From positions 1 to 16,085 of the forward strand of contig JAICLG010000027.1 in assembly GCA_025927515.1 (NCBI GenBank): 16,085 nt of DNA, given 5' to 3'. Below the pieces are notes generated by a model. That model searched no databases, was not told where the DNA came from, and saw only the letters and a program-made list of their open reading frames with translations. Both the position numbers and the translations under genes were made by a program. The stretch is from Hyphomicrobium sp. (GTDB taxonomy: Bacteria > Pseudomonadota > Alphaproteobacteria > Rhizobiales > Hyphomicrobiaceae). This document shows, in pieces, positions 1 to 7,586 of this stretch (position 1 is the first letter of the stretch; each line of letters opens with the position of its first letter).

Positions 1-353
1 ATCGCCTTTCGCGGCACGCCTTCGTTCGGATCAGGCCCCATGAGCGCGCGTTCGAAACGCGAAGGGTCGATCAGCTTCGGCATGGGGCGCGGCGGCGGGC
101 GGCGCAGCACCTCGATCCGCGGCTGCACCGGGTCGAACGAGCGCGGGATGACAGGCGGCGGCACAGCATGCGTCCTGGCATGGGATTGTGCGACAGCTGT
201 CGGCGATTGAACGGGTGCCTCGATCATCGAAACCGGCTCCGACTTGCCACGGCGCGCACCGTAAATGGCGCGCTTCAACAAGCAGCCCAAGAACGCGCCC
301 AGAAAATAGGCCGCAAGCAGAAGCAAGAATGTTTGCAGAAACAGATACGTCAT
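1..353 (-). CDS. Membrane-anchored proline-rich protein, partial (C-terminus beyond left edge)
   Basis: The ATG at 353 opens a frame with no stop to the window edge (117 codons visible). Residues about 3-27 form one hydrophobic helix (starting MTYLFLQTFLLLLAAYFLG), followed by a basic KRAIYGARRGK stretch, so the protein is probably a single-pass inner-membrane protein with a cytoplasmic C-terminal part. The visible soluble part is proline- and arginine-rich (VPPPVIPRSFDP, RRPPPRPMPKLIDP) and probably disordered. The Shine-Dalgarno is weak. It lies 60 bases downstream of a membrane microprotein and follows an OmpA-domain gene on the same strand, so it is probably the last visible member of an envelope operon. 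I do not recognise a function and the rest of the protein is not visible. Confidence 0.7.
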   Translation of the reverse strand, partial: MTYLFLQTFLLLLAAYFLGAFLGCLLKRAIYGARRGKSEPVSMIEAPVQSPTAVAQSHARTHAVPPPVIPRSFDPVQPRIEVLRRPPPRPMPKLIDPSRFERALMGPDPNEGVPRKA

Positions 354-413
354 ATCATTGACCGCTTTGGCGGGCGAGCGAAGCAGACTTTACATAATGT
401 GAGGCGCGCCGGA

Positions 414-512
414 TCACGTGCTCCCCTCGCGGCATGAGATCCATCCCGTGATGATGCCGAGCGCAAATGCCAGCGCGACCCACCAGATAAGTTTCAAGAA
501 CAGATAGTCCAT
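414..512 (-). CDS. 32-residue single-helix membrane microprotein
   Basis: The ATG at 512 sits just after a strong Shine-Dalgarno (GCAGGAGGTGG on the minus strand, about 522-532) and the frame closes with TGA at 414. The peptide starts MDYLFLKLIWWVALAFALG, continues IITGWISCREGST, and is essentially one transmembrane helix of about 22 residues with a short polar tail containing one cysteine. It begins 28 bases after the stop of the OmpA-domain gene and lies 60 bases before the next membrane protein, so co-transcription is likely. Its N-terminus (MDYLFLK) resembles that of the downstream protein (MTYLFLQ), which may mean a shared origin or a shared partner. The function is unknown. The case for a real gene rests on the ribosome site, hydrophobic pattern and operon position. 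Confidence 0.65.
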   Translation of the reverse strand: MDYLFLKLIWWVALAFALGIITGWISCREGST

Positions 513-540
513 CGATCCACCTCCTGCCGCGGGGCGCTCC

Positions 541-2682
541 TCAATTGACCTTGACGTTGAATTCTATGCGCCGATTTTTTGCTCGCCCCGCTTCTGTCCC
601 GTTATCTGCAATCGGACGACTCGCCCCATATCCAACGATCTTCAGGCGCTTAGGATCGACACCCTTGCCGGTGAGAAAATCGGCAACGGCGTGGGCACGG
701 CGATCCGAAAGCTTCTGATTGAGTTTGTCGGTGCCCTCAGCGTCCGCGTAACCTTCAATCTCGATGTCAAAAGAAGGACACTTGTTTGCGGCGTCCGCGA
801 GATCCTTCAGCGTTTGAGTGCTGTCCGGCGTCAGATCGGCTTTGGAGCTCGCAAAATTGATTCCCTTTGCCGACATCTCGCGCATCGTAGACTCGCAGCT
901 ATCGGTCGTCTTTTTCGCGGCCATTACGGTGATTGCGTCTCGCGCTTCGTAACCGGGGGGCAGATCCGTCGACAGGACACGACGAATACCCTCTGCGGTC
1001 GTGTCGTTATCGGCGACGCCTTCGATCATCAGAGCCTTCGATGAGATGCCCACGTCTCCACTCCGCAATCGGGCCAGCTGCTCGAGCGCTACTTGCGTCG
1101 CGGAAAGCCACGGCTCGGACGCCGCACCGACGATCTTCATGTGATCCGTTATGTTTTCACCTGCCCAGATCCGCTGGGCTGCTGCAATGAGTTGCATGCG
1201 CGATGGATCATCTGGGGCATCTCCCTCGAGCGTAATTGTGCCGTCGACATCTCTCGTCGCCTTCCAAGAAAGGTCTGTTTTCAATTTTCCGGTGAATGCG
1301 ATGTTGGTCTTCGTTTCGCAGGCGTGGCCGGCTGCCGCTTTGATGCCGGCTGGAAGCGATTTCGCGGCCTCATAGTCGTTCGTTTCGCCGGACACTTCCA
1401 GCTTGTTGTCTGACAAGAGCGATTTGCCTTTATTGAGGCGGGGCAAGGAGGCAAGTCCTGCAACGACGCATTGCTGCCAGCCCTCCGGCGCCCCCGGCGC
1501 CACGCGCGTCTTGTCATTTACCGGGCGGTCGGGGAAGCGCGCCTTCACGGCATCGAGGAGCGCAGTCCTTGCCGCCTCGCTTGGGATCATCCCGATAATC
1601 TCCACCGAGGAGCCGCTATTCACGATACCCATGTCGTAGCCCGAACCTGCCGGAAAGATTTCAGGCTTCGGATAGCGGATGCGGTCGATGATTTTGAAAT
1701 TTTTGGGCACATCGAGCTGCAGGGTTCGTCTTACAGCGGACGCGAGCCGCTCGTCGGCTGCTTCGCCGGAAAACGTCAGATCTCTGTCGCGGAAAGCAGC
1801 CTCTCCCGATTTAAGTTGAGCGAGCTGCTCAAGCGCGCTGGCGACGGCCTTGTTCCATCCTGAAGGAGCGCCATCGGCGACGTCCGTGCGGTCCGTAAAT
1901 GGGAGATTGGCGAAGAGGGACCTGGCTCGCGAGACGAGTTCACCTCTGGAATCGTCGGTCGGTGCGTAGCCGGAGACGACAAAACCTCCCGGGCTTTTCT
2001 TGGCATCCCAAACGTACGGCTTTGCAGTAGGCAACGTGATTTCCGCGTGGGCAAGATTGATGCCTGCCGGACGCTTGGCGAGTGCGGCTCTGACATTCCG
2101 ATACGCCGTGGATGTGGCGGCCTCACCGCGCATGGACAGTTCGAGAGCCGCAAGCTTCGCTTGGCCCCTTTTTAATCCGGCCAGCGTTTTCAGGCTGAAC
2201 TTAGCGCCCGCAAGCCAGCGTCTTCGATCGATCGAACCCCGCGCCAGACGCATATCGTCGGTTACGGCTGTGGAAGGAAACGCCGCTTTCGCCGTATCGA
2301 GCAGCGCTCTTCGCGCCATCTCGGAGGGAACGTCGCCTGCAAGCCGGAGACCTCCCGATCCGTTAGACGTCGCTGTCCATTGATAGTTAGCGACGCGGGG
2401 AATGAGTGCCGATCGATTGTAGGTTGTCCGCACACCCCACACGTTGCTCGCGTAGGTCGCCGCCAGCGTCGGGCCGCCTTCCTCGGGCGCCGTTCCTGTC
2501 AGGACGACATCGCGACCAAAGACGTGCGGCGTTGCCCAGGTAAGGCCCGCGCGCTGCAATGCTTCCGCGGTGCGGCGGGCAAGATCGCTCTCAATGTCTT
2601 TGTGCTGGAGCTGAACGGCAACCCAACTCAACATCGCCATCGGGACGAGGCCCAAAAGCCAATAGAATGGATTGCAGCGCAT
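541..2682 (-). CDS. OmpA-family peptidoglycan-binding protein with four BON-like repeats
   Basis: This 713-residue envelope protein has an N-terminal hydrophobic anchor at residues 6-24. It then has four copies of a unit of about 122-126 residues starting near 110, 232, 358 and 480. Each copy has the pattern G-x-hydrophobic-x-G-x-x-P-(S/D/T)-(E/D)-x-x-R, then a helix, then W-x-x-A-x-x-x-L-x-x-L-x-x-L-x-x-G. These resemble BON-type alpha/beta repeats. A partial copy (VVLTGTAPEEGG) lies near 59-70. Residues about 605-713 form a C-terminal OmpA domain, with GINFASSKADLTPDS, GYADAEG, NQKLSDRRAHAV and NRRIEF, which binds peptidoglycan in the periplasm. The start is supported by a CGGAG about 11 bases upstream. 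It heads a minus-strand cluster with two small membrane proteins. A role in cell-envelope tethering is inferred, and the exact partner is unknown. Confidence 0.85.
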   Translation of the reverse strand: MRCNPFYWLLGLVPMAMLSWVAVQLQHKDIESDLARRTAEALQRAGLTWATPHVFGRDVVLTGTAPEEGGPTLAATYASNVWGVRTTYNRSALIPRVANYQWTATSNGSGGLRLAGDVPSEMARRALLDTAKAAFPSTAVTDDMRLARGSIDRRRWLAGAKFSLKTLAGLKRGQAKLAALELSMRGEAATSTAYRNVRAALAKRPAGINLAHAEITLPTAKPYVWDAKKSPGGFVVSGYAPTDDSRGELVSRARSLFANLPFTDRTDVADGAPSGWNKAVASALEQLAQLKSGEAAFRDRDLTFSGEAADERLASAVRRTLQLDVPKNFKIIDRIRYPKPEIFPAGSGYDMGIVNSGSSVEIIGMIPSEAARTALLDAVKARFPDRPVNDKTRVAPGAPEGWQQCVVAGLASLPRLNKGKSLLSDNKLEVSGETNDYEAAKSLPAGIKAAAGHACETKTNIAFTGKLKTDLSWKATRDVDGTITLEGDAPDDPSRMQLIAAAQRIWAGENITDHMKIVGAASEPWLSATQVALEQLARLRSGDVGISSKALMIEGVADNDTTAEGIRRVLSTDLPPGYEARDAITVMAAKKTTDSCESTMREMSAKGINFASSKADLTPDSTQTLKDLADAANKCPSFDIEIEGYADAEGTDKLNQKLSDRRAHAVADFLTGKGVDPKRLKIVGYGASRPIADNGTEAGRAKNRRIEFNVKVN

Positions 2683-2980
2683 TTCGCACGCGACTCCGAA
2701 ACCAAGACTTCACGCGGAGGCAGCGATGCGAAACACCCCAGCAACAATCGGGCGGCGCGCAACGCGCCGCTTCGTGGCCAGACTTTGATCCGAACGGACC
2801 CCCAATCCAGTATAGCCAAGCGCCGGACCTATTCCAACCCAGGCGCTCGCGCGTTCCGTTTATCTAAGACAATGAAAAGACATAATATTTTTGATCATTT
2901 TTGATTGAATTCCGCGGCGGCAGTTGCAGCATGAGCACAGACTTATGCTGAGGGAGATTCATAGCCGCTACCCGGCCAAA
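2683..2980. other. Intergenic region with AT-rich promoter candidate and short inverted repeat
   Basis: No convincing gene is seen. An AT-rich stretch at about 2870-2912 contains two copies of TTTTTGAT (2888-2895 and 2898-2905) and probably holds the minus-strand promoter of the OmpA-domain gene. A six-base inverted repeat (CAGCAT at 2927-2932, ATGCTG at 2945-2950) lies behind the siroheme-synthase-like gene but has no T-run, so it is at best a weak terminator. Confidence 0.35.
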
Positions 2981-4087
2981 TCAGCGGCTTGTGAACGTTC
3001 GCGTCTTATCGTGGTGAGGACGCGGGGCTGTGAAAACGATTGTCGCCAAACCCGCGTTCCTTAGCGCGCATTCGAGATGGCTCGTGGCATTGGCTTCTGC
3101 TTGACTGCCTTGCCGCGTCACCAGCGCATTGAGCCGGACGACCCGCTTGCCGCCGGACGCTGCGGCGATCATCTCGGCGACGACATTTGAGGTATCTCGT
3201 GCGGACGCGCAGAGATGACGACGGCTCGCCTCACGACGTGCAAAGTCGAGCACCGCAGTCGGCACGTCGTGGTCGAAGAAAATGATGTCTCCTCCGCGAA
3301 GCGCCCTCAGCGCGCCCAGCGTCAAAGTTTCGGCGCTCTCCCCGACATCGATGATGGTAACGGGTTGTGCTGCGCCTTCGGATGTTCGCGCTGCTTCGTG
3401 CACGAGCCGGTCGAGGTCTTCCTCGGTCGGCGCGCGATCAGGATTCCGCATCGCCATTGCGGCGAAGCGTTCCCAGAACCGGCGTTTGTCTGCCGCTGTT
3501 GCGCCGAGGCGGTCACCTTGGCTTCGCCAGGTCTTCGCGGCCTCGGCCCAGCGCCGAAAGCCGGCGGGCAACAAGCTTTCGATGAGCGCGCGGATCGCCT
3601 GCCCCAAGACCGGCGCTCCGCCATCCGTGGAGATCGCAACGACCAGGGGCGAGCGATTGACTATGGCGCCGAATTGAAAATCACAGAACTCCGGGCGATC
3701 GATCACATTGACCGGCACGCCTGCCTGCCGGGCTGCCGTTGCAAAGGCGGCAGCATCGTCGTCATCGCTTGCAGCACCGATCGCGACGGCTGCTCCGCGG
3801 AGATCGGCGGATCGCCACGCGGTTTGCTTCAATGTCACGGAACCGTTTGCAGGTGAATGCGCAAGCTCGGCAAAACCTTCGGCGAAATTATCGGCATAGA
3901 CTTCGACATGAGCACCCGCGGCGGCCAGAAGCTCCGCTTTCCATAACGCGGGTTCGTTGCCTCCCGCGATAACCGCGCGCTTTCCCGCAAGCTTGAAAAA
4001 GACCGGCAGTGTCGAAAGCGGCTGCATGCGCGCAGACCGCGTCGGGAAGTTGTCCCTCTGAGTTTCGTTTCCGTCGGGTGGCGACAT
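2981..4087 (-). CDS. cysG: Siroheme synthase-like protein: precorrin-2 dehydrogenase/ferrochelatase with a truncated, degenerate methyltransferase domain
   Basis: Residues about 24-220 match the N-terminal half of CysG/Met8. They contain the NAD-binding segment KRAVIAGGNEPALWKAELL (36-54), ASDDD near the catalytic aspartate (106-110), VNVID (126-130) and NRSPLVVAISTDGGAPVL (144-161). This half oxidises precorrin-2 and inserts iron to make siroheme for sulfite and nitrite reductases. From residue 243, VTIIDVG, ETLTLGALRALRGGDIIFFD and KRVVRL align with the start of the SAM-dependent uroporphyrinogen-III methyltransferase. However, the GxGPGDPELLT loop is replaced by VTIIDVGESAETLT, GGDPFxFGR is missing, and the protein stops at 368 rather than about 460 residues. 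The methylating half is therefore predicted inactive, and a separate CobA would be needed. The start has only a weak ribosome site; Met21 is an alternative. Confidence 0.8.
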   Translation of the reverse strand: MSPPDGNETQRDNFPTRSARMQPLSTLPVFFKLAGKRAVIAGGNEPALWKAELLAAAGAHVEVYADNFAEGFAELAHSPANGSVTLKQTAWRSADLRGAAVAIGAASDDDDAAAFATAARQAGVPVNVIDRPEFCDFQFGAIVNRSPLVVAISTDGGAPVLGQAIRALIESLLPAGFRRWAEAAKTWRSQGDRLGATAADKRRFWERFAAMAMRNPDRAPTEEDLDRLVHEAARTSEGAAQPVTIIDVGESAETLTLGALRALRGGDIIFFDHDVPTAVLDFARREASRRHLCASARDTSNVVAEMIAAASGGKRVVRLNALVTRQGSQAEANATSHLECALRNAGLATIVFTAPRPHHDKTRTFTSR

Positions 4088-4228
4088 TAGACTTCATTGC
4101 TCTAGTTTGGAGTGTCGTGATTTGTATGTGCGCAGGTACGCAGCAATCCTGACGCTATTGCAATATATGACTCGGGCTCGCGTCTCGACCACGATGCGAT
4201 CCCGCTCTCGTCAGCCCATTGCGCATGT

Positions 4229-4246
4229 CCGTCGTTGATACGACGG
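4229..4246. repeat. Perfect 6-bp hairpin
   Basis: CCGTCG (4229-4234) and CGACGG (4241-4246) are perfect inverted copies around a six-base loop, TTGATA. There is no T-run on either side, so it is not a typical terminator. Position between divergent genes would fit a regulator site or a leader structure. Confidence 0.4.
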
Positions 4247-4302
4247 CTCCTATCGCGATCGTGGCGTCTACGATACATCGCCACAACAGAGAAGCGTGAC
4301 AT

Positions 4303-4332
4303 GTAAAATATATATTAAAATCAATATTTTAC
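4303..4332. promoter_or_regulatory. AT-rich inverted repeat, possible operator
   Basis: GTAAAATAT (4303-4311) and ATATTTTAC (4324-4332) are perfect 9-base inverted copies separated by 12 bases. The sequence is strikingly AT-rich in a GC-rich window. The geometry fits a dimeric DNA-binding protein site better than a terminator. The regulator is unknown. Confidence 0.35.
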
Positions 4333-4634
4333 GTCTCACATCGCTCGTCCTTTGCGATGCGACGTCATTAACAAATCATCAAATCCATCTGAAAACTTTT
4401 TGGCGGCGGCTTGGTGGGGCCGGCGTGATCCTGTCCAGTCCGCGATGGTTGGATCGGCCACCTCGCTCATTCGCATCGTATGGATGCACCACGCAACTTA
4501 AAAGCTCTGGACGCATTCTACTGTTCTGATCGCGCCGCTGATATGGCTGATAGTCGGTATCGTGCATTGCGCTCCCCCGCCGCACTCCGCAATTATGAGT
4601 GCCGTTCACAACAGGTGGAAGGCAACTAACGAAA

Positions 4635-5609
4635 ATGACAATTGAAAGACGGAATTTCTGCAGCGCTGGCGCGTTGATATTGGCGGCTGCTTTTGCACTT
4701 TCATCAGCGGCCTCTGCGGGAGAGCCAAGTGGCGTCACTCTGCCGGGCGACAAGGCCTATCCAGAAAGCATCGCCGCGGCACCGGATGGAACGCTTTACG
4801 CCAGCAGTCTTGCTTCGGGAGGGGTATTCCGGATCAAGCCCGGCGCTTCGACGGCGGAGCAATGGATCAAGCCAGGTGCATTCGACAGCCGATCGACGTT
4901 CGGTGTTCTCGTGAACGAGAAAACGGGCATGCTGCTCGTCTGCTCGAACGATGTATCGGCGCTCGGCGTACCAGGTCCAAACGGGATCAAGGGTAGTTTC
5001 GTCAAAGGCTTCGATCTCAAAACCGGAGAAGGCAAGCTTAGCGTCGCGCTGCCGAAGTCTGGCAGCATCTGTAACGATTTCGCCATCGCACCCGACGGAT
5101 CGATTTTGGTCACGAATTCTGCGGCTCCGCAGATTCTGCGGCTGAAACCGGGAAGCTCCGAGTTCGAGGTCTGGCTCGAAAGCGCCGATTTCAATCAACC
5201 GAAAGAGGGCGCCGGTCTCGACGGAATTGCTTTTGGAAGTGATGGCAATCTCTACGTCGATACCTACGTCAACGGCGAGTTCTTCCGCGTCGACGTCAAG
5301 GACGGTGCCGCCGGCAAGGTGACTAAGCTCAAGACCTCGCGGCCGTTGAAGTTTGCCGATGGCCTGCGGCCGATCGGCGACAATACCTTCATCATGGCTG
5401 AAGGCGGCGGAAGCATCGACCGCGTGATCATCAAGGGTGATGAAGCCACGATCGAGACGATCAAGGATGGCCTTGCCGGGCCGACATCCGTTGCGCTTGT
5501 CGGAAAGACGTATTGGGCGCCTGAAGGCCAGCTATCTCATCTCTTCGATGCAAAGAGCGGCGCTCCGAATTTGCCGTTTCGTGTCGTGGGCGTGCCCGCG
5601 GGTCAGTGA
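4635..5609 (+). CDS. Secreted SMP-30/gluconolactonase-like beta-propeller protein
   Basis: This 324-residue protein is predicted to be a six-bladed propeller of the SMP-30/gluconolactonase/LRE family, whose members often hydrolyse sugar lactones with a divalent metal. Blade-like repeats include AAAPDGTLYASS, AIAPDGSILVTNS, GIAFGSDGNLYVDTY and ADGLRPIGDNTF. Possible metal ligands are Glu44, Asn147 or Asn161, and Asp242, by analogy only. The N-terminus (MTIERRNF, then a hydrophobic run ending ALSSAASA) is a signal peptide with cleavage probably after Ala28, so the protein should be periplasmic. I chose ATG 4635 over an upstream GTG at 4599 because the signal peptide starts there and GGAAGG lies 12 bases ahead. 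It is followed 57 bases later by a PQQ-type sugar dehydrogenase, which could supply its lactone substrate. Confidence 0.8.
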   Translation: MTIERRNFCSAGALILAAAFALSSAASAGEPSGVTLPGDKAYPESIAAAPDGTLYASSLASGGVFRIKPGASTAEQWIKPGAFDSRSTFGVLVNEKTGMLLVCSNDVSALGVPGPNGIKGSFVKGFDLKTGEGKLSVALPKSGSICNDFAIAPDGSILVTNSAAPQILRLKPGSSEFEVWLESADFNQPKEGAGLDGIAFGSDGNLYVDTYVNGEFFRVDVKDGAAGKVTKLKTSRPLKFADGLRPIGDNTFIMAEGGGSIDRVIIKGDEATIETIKDGLAGPTSVALVGKTYWAPEGQLSHLFDAKSGAPNLPFRVVGVPAGQ

Positions 5610-5666
5610 CACCGCGCGTCGCACGACCCTCGAGACTTGGAACGATCAGACGTAAGGAATAGTAAA

Positions 5667-7436
5667 ATGACGAACCGGTTGTCGCCTGGCCTCAAGCATT
5701 CCACACTGGGGGCAGGCGTGCTTCTCGCACTGCTCTCGGTTGGCGTGCCGCCGGCCGCGAGCGAAGAAAAAGGCTGCCCGGACGCGGATGCTGCAGGCAT
5801 TTCTCTGCCGAAGGGTTTTTGCGCAACCATTTTCGCCGACAAGATCGGCCATGCGCGGCAGCTCGTCGTGGGGCCCGACGGCACCGTTTACGTCAACACC
5901 TGGAGCGGTGTTTATTACAACAACGACACACCACATGAGGGCGGCTTTCTCGTCGCCCTCAAGGATACGAAGGGCAGCGGTCACGCAGACGTCGTTGCCC
6001 GCTTCGGCCCGACGTTTGCGCAAGGAGCGCACGGCGGCACCGGCATCGCGCTTTATAAAAATTGGCTTTACGCCGAGATCAACGACAAGGTCGTCCGCTA
6101 CGATGTGAAGGATGGCGTGCCTTCCGCAACGACCAAACCAGAGACGATTCTCAGCGGCATGCCGATCACCGGCGATCATCCGATGCATGCGATCGCGATC
6201 GATGCAGACGGCAACATGTTCGTTTCGATGGGTTCGGCAACGAATACCTGCGAAGTTAAAAATCGCATGCCGCATTCGCCGGGAAATGATCCATGTACGG
6301 AAGCGGAAACACGGGCCGGCATCTGGCGTTACGACGCAAACAAGACCGGGCAAGTGTTCTCAGCGAAAGAGCGTTACGCCTACGGCATCAGAAATCCTGA
6401 AGGCCTCGATTTCGATTCATCCGGGCGTTTTTATTCCACTCAGCACGGACGCGATCAACTCCACGAGGACTGGCCGGAACTCTATACTGCGCAGCAAGGC
6501 TTCGAACTCCCGTCAGAAGAAGTCATGATCGTCAAGAAGGACACCTGGTACGGGTGGCCGAAGTGCTATTTCGATCCAAACCAGAAGAAGATGGTGCTGG
6601 GTCCGGAGTATGGCGGCGACGGCGGCAAGAAGGTCGGCGTTTGCGACAAGGCGGAACCTCCGATCGCGGCGTTTCCCGCCCACTGGGCGCCGAACGATCT
6701 GAAAATCTACAAGGCTGAGCAGTTTCCCAAGGCGTACGCTGGAGGCGCATTCATCGCGTTCCATGGCTCCTGGAACAGAGCACCCGGACCGCAGTCTGGC
6801 TATAACGTCGTTTTTCAGCCGCTCGCCGATGGAAAGCCGTCGGGTGATTACGTAATCTTTGCCGATGGATTTGCAGGTGTGCACAAAGATCCCGGCCGTG
6901 CAGCACACCGTCCTTCGGGCCTGGCCGTCGGCTCCAAAGGGGCGCTTTACATCACGGATGACGTTGCAGGGCGCGTTTGGCGCGTCACGTTTAATGGTGA
7001 TCCGAATGCAGCCATAGAAGCGGCGAGCGCACCCAAGCAGGCCTCTGAGGCTTCGCCGAGTGGAGTTCCGCCGGAGGGCATTCACCCGGACGCAGGAAAC
7101 CAAGCTGCGGACCTTCCCGTCCCCCCTGGAGGAACGCGGGAGCAAGTTGCGCTCGGCAAGAAAATTTTCCATGGAGAAGTCGCAGATGCGACGTGCTCCG
7201 GTTGCCACGGCGCGGAGGGAATAGGAACACCTGTCGGGCCAAATCTCGCCAGCGGCACGTGGTTGTGGGGTGACGGCAGCCTGGCCGCCATAACCAACAC
7301 GATCAAGAATGGCGTTACCGAGCCGAAACAGCACCCCGGCGCCATGCCGCCCATGGGAGGCGTGACGCTGTCCAATGATCAACTCGCTGCGGTGGCGAGT
7401 TATGTCTGGGCAATCGGACACCAGAAGAAGCTTTAG
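5667..7436 (+). CDS. Periplasmic PQQ-type sugar (glucose/sorbosone) dehydrogenase with fused C-terminal cytochrome c
   Basis: The protein has 589 residues. A signal peptide (about 1-32, ending VPPAAS) leads to a six-bladed propeller like soluble glucose/aldose dehydrogenases. His174 (MHAIAIDADGNMFVSMG) corresponds to the catalytic histidine of that family, and Arg242-Asn243 (YGIRNPEGLDFD) to its PQQ-contacting pair. HGSWNRAPG and the late GLAVGSKGALYITDD blade also fit. After a proline- and alanine-rich linker (about 455-490), the C-terminal domain has a haem site Cys510-Ser-Gly-Cys513-His514 and a candidate axial methionine, 560 or 563 (AMPPMGG). Electrons from sugar oxidation would thus pass directly to its own haem and on to the respiratory chain. 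AAGGAA lies 7 bases before ATG 5667, favouring it over the longer frame. No PQQ-synthesis genes are in the window. Confidence 0.87.
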   Translation: MTNRLSPGLKHSTLGAGVLLALLSVGVPPAASEEKGCPDADAAGISLPKGFCATIFADKIGHARQLVVGPDGTVYVNTWSGVYYNNDTPHEGGFLVALKDTKGSGHADVVARFGPTFAQGAHGGTGIALYKNWLYAEINDKVVRYDVKDGVPSATTKPETILSGMPITGDHPMHAIAIDADGNMFVSMGSATNTCEVKNRMPHSPGNDPCTEAETRAGIWRYDANKTGQVFSAKERYAYGIRNPEGLDFDSSGRFYSTQHGRDQLHEDWPELYTAQQGFELPSEEVMIVKKDTWYGWPKCYFDPNQKKMVLGPEYGGDGGKKVGVCDKAEPPIAAFPAHWAPNDLKIYKAEQFPKAYAGGAFIAFHGSWNRAPGPQSGYNVVFQPLADGKPSGDYVIFADGFAGVHKDPGRAAHRPSGLAVGSKGALYITDDVAGRVWRVTFNGDPNAAIEAASAPKQASEASPSGVPPEGIHPDAGNQAADLPVPPGGTREQVALGKKIFHGEVADATCSGCHGAEGIGTPVGPNLASGTWLWGDGSLAAITNTIKNGVTEPKQHPGAMPPMGGVTLSNDQLAAVASYVWAIGHQKKL

Positions 7437-7481
7437 GGTGCTAAAGGCGAAAGCATTGCAAGCTTTTCGACGCAACGATTA

Positions 7482-7516
7482 AGCCTCTCGCGCGTTATAG
7501 CGCGTAACGTGAGGCT
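7482..7516. repeat. Inverted repeat behind the dehydrogenase gene
   Basis: AGCCTC (7482-7487) and GAGGCT (7511-7516) flank a GC-rich centre containing CGCG/CGCG (7491-7494, 7501-7504). It lies between the dehydrogenase stop and the main terminator and may help stop transcription or protect the 3' end of the transcript. Confidence 0.35.
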
Positions 7517-7546
7517 AAGCCTCCACCCATCCGCTGCGGGACGGAT

Positions 7547-7577
7547 AAGCCCCGGTTCTCGAAAGAGGCCGGGGCTT
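7547..7577 (+). terminator. Intrinsic terminator with GAAA tetraloop
   Basis: AAGCCCCGG (7547-7555) pairs with CCGGGGCTT (7569-7577). The interior extends the stem as CTC-GAAA-GAG, giving a GNRA tetraloop. A short pyrimidine-rich tail (TTTCT) follows on the plus strand. It lies between convergent genes (the dehydrogenase ending at 7436 and the zinc-ribbon gene ending at 7587) and may serve both. Confidence 0.75.
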
Positions 7578-7586
7578 TCTATCGCG

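Larger units (their letters stand above)
4088..4634. other. 547-base intergenic region between divergent genes, with two inverted repeats
   Basis: The region separates the minus-strand siroheme gene from the plus-strand lactonase/dehydrogenase operon, so it should carry both promoters. It contains a compact hairpin at 4229-4246 and an AT-rich inverted repeat at 4303-4332, listed separately. A minus-strand frame at 4102-4302 has no ribosome site and an unconvincing, arginine-rich composition. I see no supported gene, tRNA or recognised riboswitch. Confidence 0.4.

Noticed and set aside
4102..4302. 66-codon minus-strand frame in the divergent intergenic region
   Set aside because: It has no Shine-Dalgarno, arginine-rich composition without pattern, and overlaps the hairpin at 4229-4246.
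6513..7475. 320-codon minus-strand frame opposite the dehydrogenase
   Set aside because: It is a long antisense shadow with Arg- and Cys-rich composition. The plus strand carries a clearly recognisable enzyme with a haem motif.
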